NCBI GenBank assembly: GCA_950097015.1
Contig: CATNEN010000032.1
Location: forward strand, 744,001-808,000
Direction of reading: 5' to 3'
DNA: 64,000 nt
Origin: Macrostomum hystrix
Taxonomy: Eukaryota; Platyhelminthes; Macrostomidae
Under the pieces are notes generated by a model. It was not told the DNA's origin and made no database searches. It saw nothing but the letters and a program-made list of their open reading frames with translations. The position numbers and the translations under genes are program-made. Below are positions 8,476 to 19,662 of this stretch, piece by piece (within the stretch, counting starts at the first letter, position 1; each line of letters starts with the position of its first letter).

Positions 8476-9867
8476 CCAGAGTGGGGGGGAAGTGTAGGTT
8501 TGTCAATGCCAACTTACTCATCACAAACGACACGGAGATGGGGCCGCCCGACGCGGTCCGGCGCCGAGACTCCGGCTCGTGGAAACCGAGCGGATAGCTG
8601 CTGGAAGCGAAGGGTGGTGCAGTATGTTTAGGTGGTGAAAGGAGGGTGGTGGAAATCGCAAACTAAAATAACTTTCAATTTAATCAATCACTAACTCAAG
8701 AAGGGTTTTCGCTTTTTCGCAATGTCGGGTCGGGGCCAAGTTCAAATTCTCGGGATAAATGGCGTGCCGTGGGTAAGGGGGACTCTAGTTATCCTAAGGA
8801 TTATGACATAACCCTCGCAATTATCCTTAATAACCGGCCTTGGGGGGCCGAGTAGAAGCAATAACTCACCTTTCGTCTCCAGGTTGCTGCTGGGCCATTG
8901 AGTCGGACGAACGAATAGGATATCGGAAGCTTATGTTTATACACTTCGGTAGTTTATGTTGATGGATTTCGGAAAAAAAACGGGGCTTTGTTGTGGTTGG
9001 AGATAGCAGGAGATGGCAGGATTGAGTTTAAAGGGGCGTGAAGTGGTAGTTTATATAGCACCTAAGTTTAGGGGTTAAGGTGGCGGGAATGCCAGCCAAT
9101 AGGAGCAAAGTGGGAATTCCGGGCAAAACCAGTTTAGGGGGCCCATGGTAACAGTTTAGTTGTTGGGGCCCTGACCTTTTCGGTGAGAAGACGCCTCGGC
9201 CGGCAACAGCATCACAAGCGGCCTGAGCAGCGGTTTCCCCAGCTGCGACCAGCTGCAGCGCCGATTGGGCCGCGCGCAACGGCTAGGCAACCGGCCCGAC
9301 GAGAATTTTCGGGCCTGGCCAGCTGAGAACACCTGGGCGCGCGGCGAATAAGAGGCCACCACGGCCCGGCAACGGAATCGGGAAGGCGCGAACGGGCCAA
9401 CCAACCTGGAGCCACCTGGGGAAGAGTACGGCCGGACCCTCGGACTTAAGAAGGAAACGGCCGGAGCCTCCCAGGATTGCGCAACCGAGGCCAAGCCGGG
9501 CAAGGAAAGACTGGGACAGCTGTAGCCACCTGGAGGAGAAGGCGAGCCGGGACACGGCACCCCTGGGCAGCGAGGACAACTTTAACTCAGCCGGAATGCG
9601 CACCCACCTCCCCTCAGGACTTTATCCCTTAGTCGCTAGGGGCGCCGACCGTTTTACACTCTAGCACAAAGCTATTTATAGCAGTATTTTACGTACGATA
9701 ACCTAGGATTTCTTCTCTAGCGGAATTCTTCTTAGGGTTCTGTACAGTATGTTGTAGGTAATTTTTACTATTTTTTCCCCTCGATTCTCGAGACACCCCG
9801 CTACTACTGACAGTAGGCACGTAAGTGTCTTACGTGAAAGTGAGCGAAGGTGGAGTGATGTGGAGTG
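8476..9867 (+). other. 3' internal non-coding region
   Basis: No ORF with recognisable content. The stretch 9150-9600 is GC-rich and open in several minus frames, which I treat as composition. A purine-rich tract (gaaggtggagtgatgtggag, ending at 9867) directly before the 3' LTR is the likely polypurine tract. Confidence 0.45.
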
Positions 9868-12180
9868 TGCTGCGGGAATCGAGCGGGAATGTGAGCCAGC
9901 GGAATTTTTCCAATTTTTAGTAGCCAAATAATCGCGACCCACATAGCAGCTGGCCGCAGACCACAATCATTAATCTTAGGGCCGGGCTTGGGGCGGAGGT
10001 GAATTAAGTAGCCGCCGATTCCCCTTGCCTCGGATCTGTCTAGTCTCCTGTAGAAGTGACTGATCGCGGCCATAGCAATACTGTATGGACTAGTTTAGGT
10101 CATAATTCCCCTCCAAACCGCGATCAGATTGTAGGGATCACTCATGCGTCTAGAGTGAGCATTAATTCTTCATGTCCCCTTTTCTTTACTGTAACCCGAG
10201 CCGAAGCTCGATTATGACCTTTCCCCCTTTAGATACATGTAACGACACTATAGGCAGGTCGGCGCCTGCGCTTCCCATATCCCGGCGGGATCACAATCAT
10301 TGGCCGACTGCCGGCAGACGCTCCTAGTGGGGCATCTGGCGATTCTCGCCGCCGCTTCGGTGGGCAATTGGGGTGGCATAATGCCGACCCGATTCCTCGC
10401 TGACAGGCTGGCGAGCATGTGGGTTGCTTTGATGAATGCGGGGTTGACGGAGCTGCAGGACTATTTAAGAAAGCGCGCTGCGCTGCCCCTAGGACAACCT
10501 TCCTCCCTTTCAACCTTTTTCCCTGGCTTCCACAAGCCTCCCTGCGAACCTCCCTTTGGACCTTCTTCCCCTGTCCGGTCCCGGAACTCGGTTCGTGGAC
10601 TCTCCCCCTTCTAGTCTAGCACTTAGCCCCTGAGCCTAAAGGCTCCAGAGCATAACTACAGGTAAATACCTGTTAGATCCCGCAAGCATAAGCCACCTCC
10701 TTGGGTGAGCTCCAATTGAGCATCGAGCTCCTTGCAGCCTGGCCCCTTGCCAGCTGTGTTTAGCAACTCCCTGTCTCGTTCCCCCTTTTATTTGCCCATC
10801 CCTGCGAGAGCGACGGCCTGCAGCAAAGTCAGCCAGCATCAGATAAGTAACCCGCGCAGCGGACACTAATTGTTATCCCTAAGGGATTTATTATTTAGCT
10901 AGTGGGGCAATCTGGGCAAGGGCGGTGTTTTAGCCTAATAAACTATTCATTACCAATATGCCAAACCTTAATAATTAGGCCAATTTAATAACAACCAAAC
11001 CTTTTTATCATGCTATTCTCTTCTCTTTATTTTATCGTTAGACAGCCTTCAATCATGAGTGGCTAACTCATTAGGGGGTGGGCTCTGGTGATGCCTAGCT
11101 GAAAGCTGCGGCAGGAGGACAACTGTGAGCGCGCATGAGAGTAATAAGGAGCTAGGGATTTGCGAGTAAAATGCGGAACGTAGCGTGTGCATTGCTGCTT
11201 CGGGGCGGGGAATTCCTTGGCCGGCTTTCCTCTCTCACTGGCGGATTCCAGTGTGCGCGTCAAACTCCTTTGTCAATTGAAGTCTCCTTCTATTCCCCGC
11301 CCTCGTAACTACGGCCATGGGAGCGAGAGGCGTGATCTAATAATTACCGCTTGCATAATCACTCAGCCAGTGTTCTGCTTAATCTCTCCTGCCTCTGATT
11401 TCCTCATCTCACACAGATTCGGATTTGCTAGTTATTTACTGTGCAGGCTGCAATCTAATGTAAGGAATGTGCCTGATGTTTCATGAGTAGGATTCCGGCT
11501 ATGGGTTTCTCATTCGAGTTCGGAGTACCACCTTTCTAGACCACTGTAGCGCAGTTTCAGGAATCCCCTGTTGAGGCGTGTCTCGATTCATTCTGGGGTC
11601 TTAGCCCTAGTCTAAAACGGAAGTTACAGAATGCCCTATTTTTCGGCTTGTCTGAGATCTGTGTGACAAACTAGGAGCTGTGAACTCCGGGGACCCAAGT
11701 TCCCAAATGTCTGCGGTGGCAACGTAGGCGCATTGGGTGGTGGCGCTACCCTAGATCATTTTCCGCTTTGCCAATAGCCTTTCCGCATTTCTAAGACAAG
11801 AGCCTGGGCCGAATCGACCACTGCTACCACTGTTAGGAGTCAGTTATGTACATGCTACTGATGACAGTAGGCTATCTAGCCCTGTCCTACCTGCTTGCGG
11901 GTAGTCCGATATCTCTTTAGACTTTAGCCGGTTTCGAGCACTGCTTGGGGTAGGCACGGCAGTCATGCCTGTGGCCTATGGGTTGAGTGGGACTGGCCAG
12001 CCTGAGGCCGAGAGGACCACTCCCTGCATCCACTGTCTCTCCCTTCATCTCTCCCTTCATCCCTCTCCCCGCGATAAATCGCGAGGCTTTGCGGTACGAC
12101 TTCTAACTCTATCGCCATTCCCACACTCCCTTTCTCTCTTGAGGACAGGTCATCGGATTGCAAAACCCGCACCCACTTCA
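9868..12180 (+). repeat. 3' long terminal repeat (2313 bp)
   Basis: Second copy of 708-3020 at an offset of 9160. It ends CACCCACTTCA where the 5' copy has CACTCACTTCA. It is followed at 12181 by unrelated AT-rich sequence. Confidence 0.92.
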
Positions 12181-12832
12181 ATGGTAATATATAATATGGT
12201 AATCTAGATATATATCTGGTAGTCAGTATAAACATAAGGTGTTTTGTTAAGCTTAGGCCTATCTTTGGAACCACAAATACCTATACAAATCGGCTGCTAA
12301 AGTTTACACAACTCTTAGGCCTACGTTTTTCAGGTAAGAAATTCTTTCAATATGATAATTCTTGAAACTGTAGAACATACTTGGTCAGGCAAATTCAACC
12401 CCAGGCAGAATCAACCGGCGCCTATGTGTTCTATGGCTTTTAGGCAAATTCAACCAGGCAGAATCAAGTTAATCTACAAGTTTGTCACATGTAATCGAAA
12501 CCGTATCACACTTGAAATGACAAAAGCAACATACAATTCGCAGATTGAGTCCTGTAATAATAGGCTAAACCTGTCAAAAAAAGACCTGTAAAAATCAGTA
12601 ATTTCTGTAAAAAAGGAAAAACTTCATAAGCTTATAATAATTCAGGAAAGCACGTTATGGTCCAACCATTTAACAGGCTTGTGCGCTCACTTCTTCCCTA
12701 CCTCTGGCATAAAATTCAGAAGAAAAAATTTCCTGTAATTTTCAGGCTCCTGTGAAATTTAGGATTTTCTGTAACTGTAAATTTAATCCTGTGATATTCT
12801 ACCGAATCTGTAACAAATCGTGATATTGGAGA
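12181..12832. other. AT-rich stretch without a gene
   Basis: I see no gene. There are short near-repeats such as ggcaaattcaaccccaggca (12390-12409) and ggcaaattcaaccaggcag (12444-12462), and several scattered CTGTAA-type words. A plus ORF at 12352-12591 has no domain signal. Confidence 0.4.
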
Positions 12833-13480
12833 TCACCACCTTGTCCACAGCAGATTGCAGGTGCGCTAGGGCGGTGGCCGCGCAGCGATGCTGACATTGA
12901 AGAGCAATGTCGTCCGCATAGAGCATCGGGCTCACCTCGGCCGGAATGATGTTCACCACTGGATCCAGAAAGAGGACAAACAGCAGAGGCGCGATGACGG
13001 AACCCTGCGGAAGGCCTTTTGGTGCTCGCAGTGCTCGCAGGGAGCTCGCGACTGTCGGGCTTCATCCAGTCCCAAATCCCATCCTGCTCTCTAACGTCCT
13101 CGCCTTCGATATTTCTGACGGGAGGGCGGTAGACGTTAGTCACAACCACACGTTCATTTTTTTTCAGGTCAATAACGGTTCTGAGGCCTTCAGTCACTTT
13201 GCCTTTCCAGCCAGCAAGCCGCTTAAAAGCTATATTATGCTTGACCAGAGTAAGCAAACCTCCGCCCCTGGCGCGCTCGCTACGGCGGATCTCCAGGCGA
13301 TCCTTGTGGATGGTGGTGTACCCATAGAATCTAGGGGTCTGGCTGTCCTCGTTCATTTTGGACTCCTGGATTACGGCCACATCGATACGCTGCTCCTTTA
13401 GGAAGGCTTCAAGCTCGGCTCTCTTTGTGTTGATTCCATCCGCATTCCACTACAGGATGCGTAAGTTTCCGCTGCGATGG
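12833..13480 (-). pseudogene. LINE ORF2 fragment: endonuclease joined to RT
   Basis: On the minus strand, 13470 to about 13090 encodes the start of an APE-type endonuclease (W-N-A-D-G-I-N, then V-A-V-I-Q-E-S-K-M-N, then V-V-V-T-N-V-Y-R-P-P). A stop replaces the residue before W-N-A. It jumps near 13022 straight to an RT piece containing G-L-P-Q-G-S-V-I-A-P-L-L-F and L-Y-A-D-D-I-A-L (to 12833). The rest of the endonuclease and the first half of RT are missing. The same RT segment recurs at 15100-15290. This is a dead, internally deleted copy of a LINE with a downstream RNase H (Jockey/I/CR1-like group; clade not fixed). Confidence 0.78.
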
Positions 13481-14230
13481 GCACTCCAGCCTTCGTCGCG
13501 CCGCGACCTGACGGTGGGTTAGTCCTCCGTCGCTCTGTCGGCGGCCATCTTGACTTTTCTGTTGAGGCAGGCATGGCAGATCCACAGACCCCTCCTTATT
13601 TCGCCATCAATCTCCGCTCTACTCGCTCCAGTGCATTTGTTGTGAAAAATTCCTGCGCACTCCTTGCAGCGGGCGATAACCCTGGTGATCTTCAGCTTGC
13701 TTCTACAGCCTGGCGCTGCACAGCCCTTGTCCTGGCGGATTTTCTCAGCCGCGGCCTCCCATTTTCAGGTAATTTCCTGATCTTCGTCCTCTTTCCAGGC
13801 GGCACCGGTGGAGCAGTTAGCGCATCTCCACGCGCTGCAGTTTCGCCTCACTTTCTCGTTCTGGTTAGGCCCGTGCACGGCCCTGAAACTCGGCCTTGCA
13901 GGTCGTGAAGTAAACCGGGTCATGACCAGCGGTAATCCTCCTGTTACAGCGCCCACATGGTCCCGGGTTAGGTTCGACGTCCCCGGCTTGCAACAGCGTG
14001 TCCTCAGCACGCCAACCTGGGCGAACTTATTCGTGTGCTGGCGGCGGCGGTCCAGGAAGTTGAGTTATTTTTATTTTGGTGCATTTTTAATTGTTTTTGA
14101 GTAGCTGGGCGTAACTCGCACTTCGACGCTCGTCTAGCTGACTTCTCCAAATCCTTGGTGTTAGCAGCAAACAGCGGGAAGGTATTCGTAGTTGACTCGA
14201 TATTCGTTTTAAATCCCATCCGCCTCGCAG
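13481..14230 (-). pseudogene. Probable LINE 5'/ORF1 remnant
   Basis: Minus-strand frames contain broken Cys/His-containing pieces (for example C-G-F-D-V / T-R-D-H-V-G-R-C and C-A-N-C) between the RNase H-bearing copy upstream and the endonuclease downstream. That position and composition suit a decayed zinc-finger ORF1, but frames are interrupted repeatedly and I cannot give a clean protein. Confidence 0.35.
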
Positions 14231-14249
14231 AGGCCTCGTAGTCGAAGGT

Positions 14250-15290
14250 AGGTGCTGTTGTTGTTATTGTTGGTGGGCACGGGCGCCGAGGAGGCCCTCA
14301 AAAAAGGCTCCTCCTCGTCAGCGCCAGTGACCTCGCCGGGGCGACGGTTAAGGTCTCCTGGGGATACTGTCTTCGCTGTAAAAATAGCCATGCGAGCCAG
14401 GCGGAGTGCCGGACAACGCAGCCAGTGCTGCAAATCCTGCGGCTTGTCTGGGCAGTGCGGACAAGTCGGGTCCGCCTTTGGGTTGACGATGCAGCCCTAA
14501 GCATGCAGCCGGCTACAGTAGCCGGAGCGCGGTTGGGCGAGCAGCACAGTGTCCTGCCAACTGCTGATCTCGGAGCGGTCCCGCTCACGGTTGAGGCCTC
14601 GGTACGCATCCGAGGTGAGGGCGCGACCGATGGGCGAATCGCAGATGAGTCTCCGGATATGCGCCGCCAGCTTGGCAGCCGCGTCTGCCAGCTCATTGCC
14701 GCGAAGGCCGAAGTGGGCCGGAACCCACTGCAGCTCGATCATCAGGCGGGCGGGCGTCTCCGGAAGAACGCAGGACGGCCTGAAGTTGGAAAGAGCAGCT
14801 AGCAACGCTCGGCTATCGGTGCAGATAATAATGGAGCCATTGACGGACCGCCCGGCTAGCCAGGTATAGGCCAGGTTGAGGGCGCGGCGCTCCTCGTCGA
14901 AAGCCGCTCCTTTGCTAGAAAGAACTTCCAGGACTTCCGGGTCGACAGGGTCGCCCCCGGTAACCACACAGGCTGCTCCGCTGTTGCTGACGCCACCGCC
15001 CGCCGAGTCATCAGTGAAAATCACGAGCGTCGAGAAGAAAGCGCACTAACTCTTAAACGGGTTCAGCACCATCTTATTAGCCTTGCTCCATTCAGCCACC
15101 TTGTCCACAGCAGATTGCAGGTGCGCTAGGGCGGTGGCCGCGCAGCGATGCTGACATTGAAGAGCAATGTCGTCCGCATAGAGCATCGGGCTCACATCGG
15201 CCGGAATGATGTTCACCACTGGATCCAGAAAGAGGACAAACAGCAGAGGCGCGATGACGGAACCCTGCGGAAGGCCTTTTGGTGAGCTTT
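14250..15290 (-). pseudogene. LINE ORF2 3' half: RT tail plus RNase H
   Basis: From 15290 the minus strand encodes the same RT segment as 12833-13022 (S-V-I-A-P-L-L-F, Y-A-D-D-I-A-L). A stop near 15050 is followed by an RNase H domain (15024-14497) with I-F-T-D-D-S-A-G-G-G, C-T-D-S-R-A-L-L-A-A-L and the diagnostic W-V-P-A-H-F-G-L-R-G-N-E-L-A-D. It continues with a Cys-rich tail (C-P-H-C-P-D, then H-W-L-R-C) to about 14260. An RNase H after RT is typical of I/Jockey-type LINEs. The reading frame is broken, so it is not functional. Confidence 0.82.
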
Positions 15291-15334
15291 CGCAGGGTCG
15301 GTGAGCTTTTGGCGCCTGTTACCACCCTTAGGCA

Positions 15335-15553
15335 ATGAATACCTTCTCCCCTCCGTGTCAAAAGCGTGATAGATGCTGTACACGGTTTGAGCGCTTCACC
15401 CCAAGCATCTTTGACATGTCCGTTACGAGCTCTCTGCGCTGCCAAGCCTGGATGACAAGATCTCTTTTGTCTTTGGATATCGTTGCATACTGCCGATGCT
15501 CCATGTTTAACTGTTTTTCTAACTCAGTGCTGCTAAACTCTCTCCCTCTGTGA
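15335..15553 (-). pseudogene. Tc1/IS630-like transposase N-terminal fragment
   Basis: The minus-strand reading gives a helix-turn-helix: K-R-D-L-V-I-Q-A-W followed by V-T-D-M-S-K-M-L-G-V-K-R-S, then a R-G-G-E-K motif. The arrangement matches the fragment at 56308-56580. No catalytic DDE part is present here, and one base-level break lies near 15380. It is flanked on the high side by repeats of the TTGAA type. Confidence 0.5.
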
Positions 15554-15599
15554 TCTCTGTCAAATTAACGAGCAGTCAAGCTGCTTCTTTCATAGACAG

Positions 15600-15800
15600 C
15601 TGGCACGAGCTGAGGATCGCCAGTAAGATAGGAGTTCCATTCAATCCGGTTGCATGCCGAAATTGATTGCCCGCTGTCGAATTTGAAAGCCCGTCTGTGC
15701 ATTTTCTTGCCATAGCCACCAATGGGAGAGGACGGGAGACTGACACAGACCCTTGCCGAAATTGAAAACCCGCTGTCCAAAATTGAACTAAAAAAGCTAT
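15600..15800. repeat. Sub-terminal repeat cluster beside Tc1-like fragment
   Basis: Recurring units such as ccgaaattgattgcccgctg, tcgaatttgaaagcccgtct and ccgaaattgaaaacccgctg lie next to the transposase fragment. They look like degenerate copies of one another, as in sub-terminal binding sites. Confidence 0.4.
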
Positions 15801-15840
15801 AGTATGACAATGCATTTTTAAGCATTTTTAATCCCCAGCT

Positions 15841-16020
15841 TGGCCCGGCCTATTGGCTACTAATTCTATGTATTTATTATTTAACTGGCCTAAGCCAGTC
15901 ATTTAACGGCCTAGGCCGATTAAGCGTATAGTCTATGGTCAAACAATAAATTAAACAATAAAAAACTTAACGAAGTTAACACTCAGTGAGTTAGTGAAAA
16001 AGCAGATGCTTTATGACAAT
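15841..16020. other. No gene seen
   Basis: Short stretch with a GC-skewed inverted-repeat-like word (actggcctaagccagt) at 15882-15897. Nothing else can be supported. Confidence 0.3.
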
Positions 16021-17370
16021 CTATTCGAAGCTAATAACTACCTTGTTAGTGTCTCCGCACGCCGAAATTCTCATTTTCTTGGCTGACGGCTGCTCAATAG
16101 TGAAGTCACATGTTGACTCAGTTGTCTGATGTGGTTGGGCATGGGGAACAACACCGCTGACAAAGTCACTCGCACGTTTCTGCATAGCCACAGAATCGGT
16201 TATGTAGCGCTCAACTGCCGTGCTGCTATGTCCGGTAATGCGACAGATCTCAGCACGCTGAAGACCAGCTTCATTCAGATGTGTTGCACAAGTCTTTCGA
16301 AGACTCTGGTTGGTAAATTTTCCACCTTCGTTGGGAGCGACTTCCTTGCACAAGTCCTTCACCCTGCTGGCCAGTGTATGGCGACCAATTGGAGTTCTAC
16401 AAAACCATGGCGACGACGGGTCACTTGTCCAATTCTGGTTACACGCTAGAAACAGTGCGCCGGGAGATCCAGAGGGACGCTTCGACGAGTACAACTTGTA
16501 CAAACAGACGAGACAGCGTTCATGTCCGTCTGTGTGAAATGCCCGGACAATTTTGGGAGCACGGCGCAGTCCGATCAGACCACCTTGATTGTTTTTGGTC
16601 GCATTATTCTTGACGTACGAGAGTACACACTTCTCGTACTTAAGAGTTCCTCTCCACCAACCGTTTCCAGTCGAAGCTGACGATCATACTCGAGATTACG
16701 CAGTTCAGTTCCGCCACGGAGAGCGAAGTGCTTCGCAACAAGCCTGATTAGGGAGCACTGTAGCTGACGCGGCGAACTGTCTTCTAGAACTTGCTGTCCA
16801 AAGCGAATCCTCAACCGTGTCAGGAATCGGCTCGGACTTTCGGAGACCGGCACCTTTTCCATCCTTGGTTGAAAGCTTCATAGCAGCGTCCAAGGCACGT
16901 CTGCTATCGATGAAGTCAACGTCTTTCCACAAGCTCCAGTTAAAATGTAGAGTATTTTGTAAATAGTATTGTATCATGAAAAACAAATCCTTCAACGTAG
17001 ATGCACCGTATCTCTCACCGGCAACACTGCGCACTTCTAGAACGAAGAACTTCAGTAAATAATTCATATCCGACTCGCTCATTTCCTCGACCTCCTTCAG
17101 GACCATCATACCTCCACCTGTAGCCCATTGAGATTTTTTTCCAGAATGCCAATCGGTGAAAATCTTTATCGCCCATTGAGACTTCTTCCTATTCGTTTCA
17201 GGTGATGACTCGATGATCACCCTTTCGATATCCTCTTCCGATAGAACCTTGTATCTTGAAGGCCGCTCGTCAAAGGTAGCTTGTTTGTTTTCTTCACCGA
17301 CGACGAAGTTTAACAATTCTTCATCAATCTCAAGATCTGGTGGCAGAATATCCAATAGTTCACTGTCCAT
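16021..17370 (-). pseudogene. Tyrosine recombinase (Crypton-like) transposase, frameshifted
   Basis: The N-terminal part (17370-16800) has an acidic start and a helical region with W-A-I-K-I-F-T-D-W and the L-K-D-L-F-F-M-I-Q-Y-Y-L-Q motif typical of the DUF3504/Crypton-like N-domain. After a frameshift near 16800 and another near 16630, the catalytic domain (16503-16021) carries F-T-N-Q-S-L-R-K-T-C-A-T-H-L, then R-I-T-G-H-S-S-T-A-V-E-R-Y-I. These supply the Arg, the GH and the nucleophile Tyr of tyrosine recombinases. Such enzymes insert by site-specific recombination without terminal inverted repeats. At least two frameshifts make it inactive as read. Related host-domesticated genes exist in animals, but the decay argues for a transposon relic. 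Confidence 0.8.
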
Positions 17371-17499
17371 GTTTCGTGAATCGTTCCAGCTATGCAAATG
17401 CTGCGCCTTTCTTTTCCTGTCGTTTTATAGTCTTGCTCTTGCCAAATTTTCTAAAACTTCTTTAAATTCGTCTATGGCTAAACTGTGGGGGCTCTGCCC

Positions 17500-18264
17500 A
17501 TGGAGGAAAGAATAGAATGGAGTGCCAATCTGAGCCGCTTATTTTTGTTTTCCTCGATCTTCATTTTTAACATCCCGTTCCCCCCTTTCCTTCCTATTGG
17601 CTTGTGACTGCCATAGACGAACTCGTTTTCGTCCCCCTCTGAAAATAATATCGTGGACTATATGACTTTAATGCCAGTGGAAACCGCATGTAAGGCTTTG
17701 AGCAAAAGATTCATTCTACGTCCCTCAGTATATTAGGTCAAGTCATAAGATTAAATCTAAATCCTGGCAATGATACAATACGGTGATACGGTATATTTTA
17801 CAGTGTATATACAAAAGTCGTTCCGTACAGAGAAAACAAAATGTGAAGAAAATAGCGAAAGGGACAGCCAAAGGGAACAGAAAATACTTATATACATGGA
17901 AAATAAAAGGCAGCACTGAATTCTGCTGAAAAAAAAATAAAGCACATTTAATTTAACTAATTGCTGTCAGTTCATGCAGTAACTCTTAGAAACTAAGGGA
18001 ACTAAAATGCATGCGATTCTGGCAGCGAAGGGCATCTCAGCTTAGCTGAGCTACACTAGAAACTAATACTCTGAAAAGCATATTTTGGTGTATGCTCTTA
18101 ATACACACTGGATATTACTTTCAGAGGGGGGTGAAAACGAGTTTGTCTATGGCAGTCACAAGCCAATAGGAAGGAACGGGGGGGAACGGGATGTTAAAAG
18201 TGAAGATCGAGGGAAACAAAAATAACCGGCTCAGATTGGCACTCCATTCTATTCTTTCCTCCGT
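17500..18264. mobile_element. Non-autonomous inverted-repeat element, Mutator-like, copy 1
   Basis: Ends ATGGAGGAAAG and CTTTCCTCCGT are the tips of inverted repeats of about 155 bp, which continue inward to near 17655 and 18115. GGCTCTGCCC occurs immediately outside both ends (17490-17499 and 18265-18274), a perfect 10-bp target duplication. No transposase is encoded. Long inverted repeats plus 9-11-bp duplications fit Mutator-like elements. A shorter copy lies at 51128-51516. Confidence 0.85.
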
Positions 18265-18274
18265 GGCTCTGCCC

Positions 18275-18605
18275 CCACACCCCCGCAAGGCTGGGGAGCT
18301 GCGCTCCCTTGACCCTGCTGTAAATATTTTTATTAGTGCAATATCATGAGCCGGGCCAAGCTTTAGGATTAAATACTATAATACCCCCTGAAATCGTTGT
18401 CTATGGCCTAGGAACGGCTTCAGACTGCGCTTCTGGGCCTCGGCTTTGCCTCGGCCAAGAAACGCGTCCTCAGCCGTTGAGGCAGCAGGGCCATGATATA
18501 TATTTTCGATTTCATAAAACTAGCCGTGGTAGAAAAGCAGTGTCTATTTAGCAGTAAATTTCTAGCCCGCCTCGAACACGGCTAGCGAATGATTTTTTTA
18601 ATTTA
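18275..18605. other. No gene seen
   Basis: Mixed-composition sequence between the inverted-repeat element and the dead Harbinger gene. Small GC-rich inverted repeats (cccccgcaaggctgggg; ctcggctttgcctcgg) are present. No ORF with domain content. Confidence 0.3.
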
Positions 18606-19345
18606 CACGGTCTACTTAATGAGCTAGAAGGAAGACGAGCTCGAGTCTTCCTGGACAGGTGTAATTTCGCTGTTACTGCAGATTTTGTGCAGAGATTCAG
18701 ACTCAGCCCTCCGACTGCGTAATATTTGTTACTACAAATCGGACACCGTCTGGCACCATCAACGCAGAGAAACCATGCTCTCTCTCCAAAGAACAGGTTT
18801 TGACTGCTCTTCGTTTCTATGCGACGAACAGCTTCTATCATGTGCTTCGCGACGCTCACGGCCCTTCTGCATCATCTGTGTGTCGCATTGTACGCAGTGT
18901 CAAGGGTAGTGAACGAAGAACTGTTTCAGCGTCATGTAAGATGGCCACAAGATAATATTATGACGTTCAGTCAAGATTTCTATAACATGGCCGGCATGCC
19001 GAGTGTCTGTGGCATCGTGGATGGCACCATTGTTCCCATCGCCACGCCCACAATCAACGAACAACAGTATGTAGATCGCAAAGGAAATCACTCCATCAAT
19101 GTTATGCTCGTCTCGGGACCACAACATCATTTCCTAGGATGCAACTTGTCTTGGCCCGCGAGCGCGTGAAGGATGCCCGTGTTCTACGGAATAGTCTACT
19201 TTTCACAGCTTTTGAGACAGATGGTTTTCGGCCGTTTCCTGGCGCGGTGATTTTGGGTGACTCAATATATCCATGTTTAGATTGGCTCATTCCTCCAGTT
19301 CTGGGGGACAATCTGCCCAATGCTACCCGGGCATGAAGAGTTTTG
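18606..19345 (+). pseudogene. PIF/Harbinger nuclease pseudogene
   Basis: The plus-strand reading (with frame breaks near 18715 and 18900) follows the intact Harbinger nuclease at 49844-50890 step by step: F-L-D-R-C-N-F, L-S-P-K-E-Q-V-L-T-A-L-R-F-Y-A-T-N, R-D-A-H-G-P-S-A-S-S-V-C, C-G-I-V-D-G-T-I (first catalytic Asp), V-D-R-K-G-N-H-S-I-N-V-M-L-V, and V-I-L-G-D-S-I-Y-P (second Asp). It ends after N-L-P-N-A-T-R-A, before the catalytic Glu. A stop and frameshifts plus 3' truncation make it dead. It is a different, older copy from the intact one. Confidence 0.88.
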
Positions 19346-19347
19346 GG

Positions 19348-19662
19348 TGTTGATCAGACACATGAAACTCCCACTTCTAGACAATGGGGAACAATTGCCT
19401 AGGAATTTATAACAGTCACGTGACACTTACTGCAATTGCTTCTTATTCCTTAAGTAGTTTGTAGTCTTCTGGGTCCCTGTAGTCCGGTAGTTCTCAGTCT
19501 CCTTGTTCTGGTCGACCGTGAGGTTTCAAGTCTATGTTTCTTGAGTCTTTGTAGTCTTGTCTTCTTTTGTCTTCCTGGCAGCTGCTTGAGTTTGTCAGTT
19601 GGCCAATAAATGACGAGAGCGAATCAGATTACTTGTCGGTTTCCTCGAGCTCGGAATTCACA
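19348..19662 (+). repeat. Candidate solo LTR
   Basis: The stretch starts TGTTGATCAG and ends AATTCACA, and holds an AATAAA (near 19605) about 60 bases before the end, the layout of an LTR of about 315 bp. I see no partner LTR, and the flanks show no clear target duplication. Confidence 0.35.

Larger units (their letters stand above)
708..12180 (+). mobile_element. LTR retrotransposon with giant LTRs, gag and protease but no pol
   Basis: Two direct repeats, 708-3020 and 9868-12180, are each 2313 bp and begin TGCTGCGGG and end CACTTCA. They bound a 6.85-kb internal region. A primer-binding-site-like TGGTGGCAGCGG starts 2 bases after the first repeat, and a purine-rich stretch precedes the second. 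Inside are gag (4341-5399), a retropepsin in an overlapping frame (to 5830), an ORF of unknown role (5984-6595) and an antisense membrane ORF (8260-8475). No RT, RNase H or integrase motif is found in any frame, so movement would need enzymes from a partner. The LTRs look nearly identical (one visible T/C difference at 3013/12173), which indicates recent insertion. The five bases outside each end (aactc, atggt) do not match. Confidence 0.88.
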
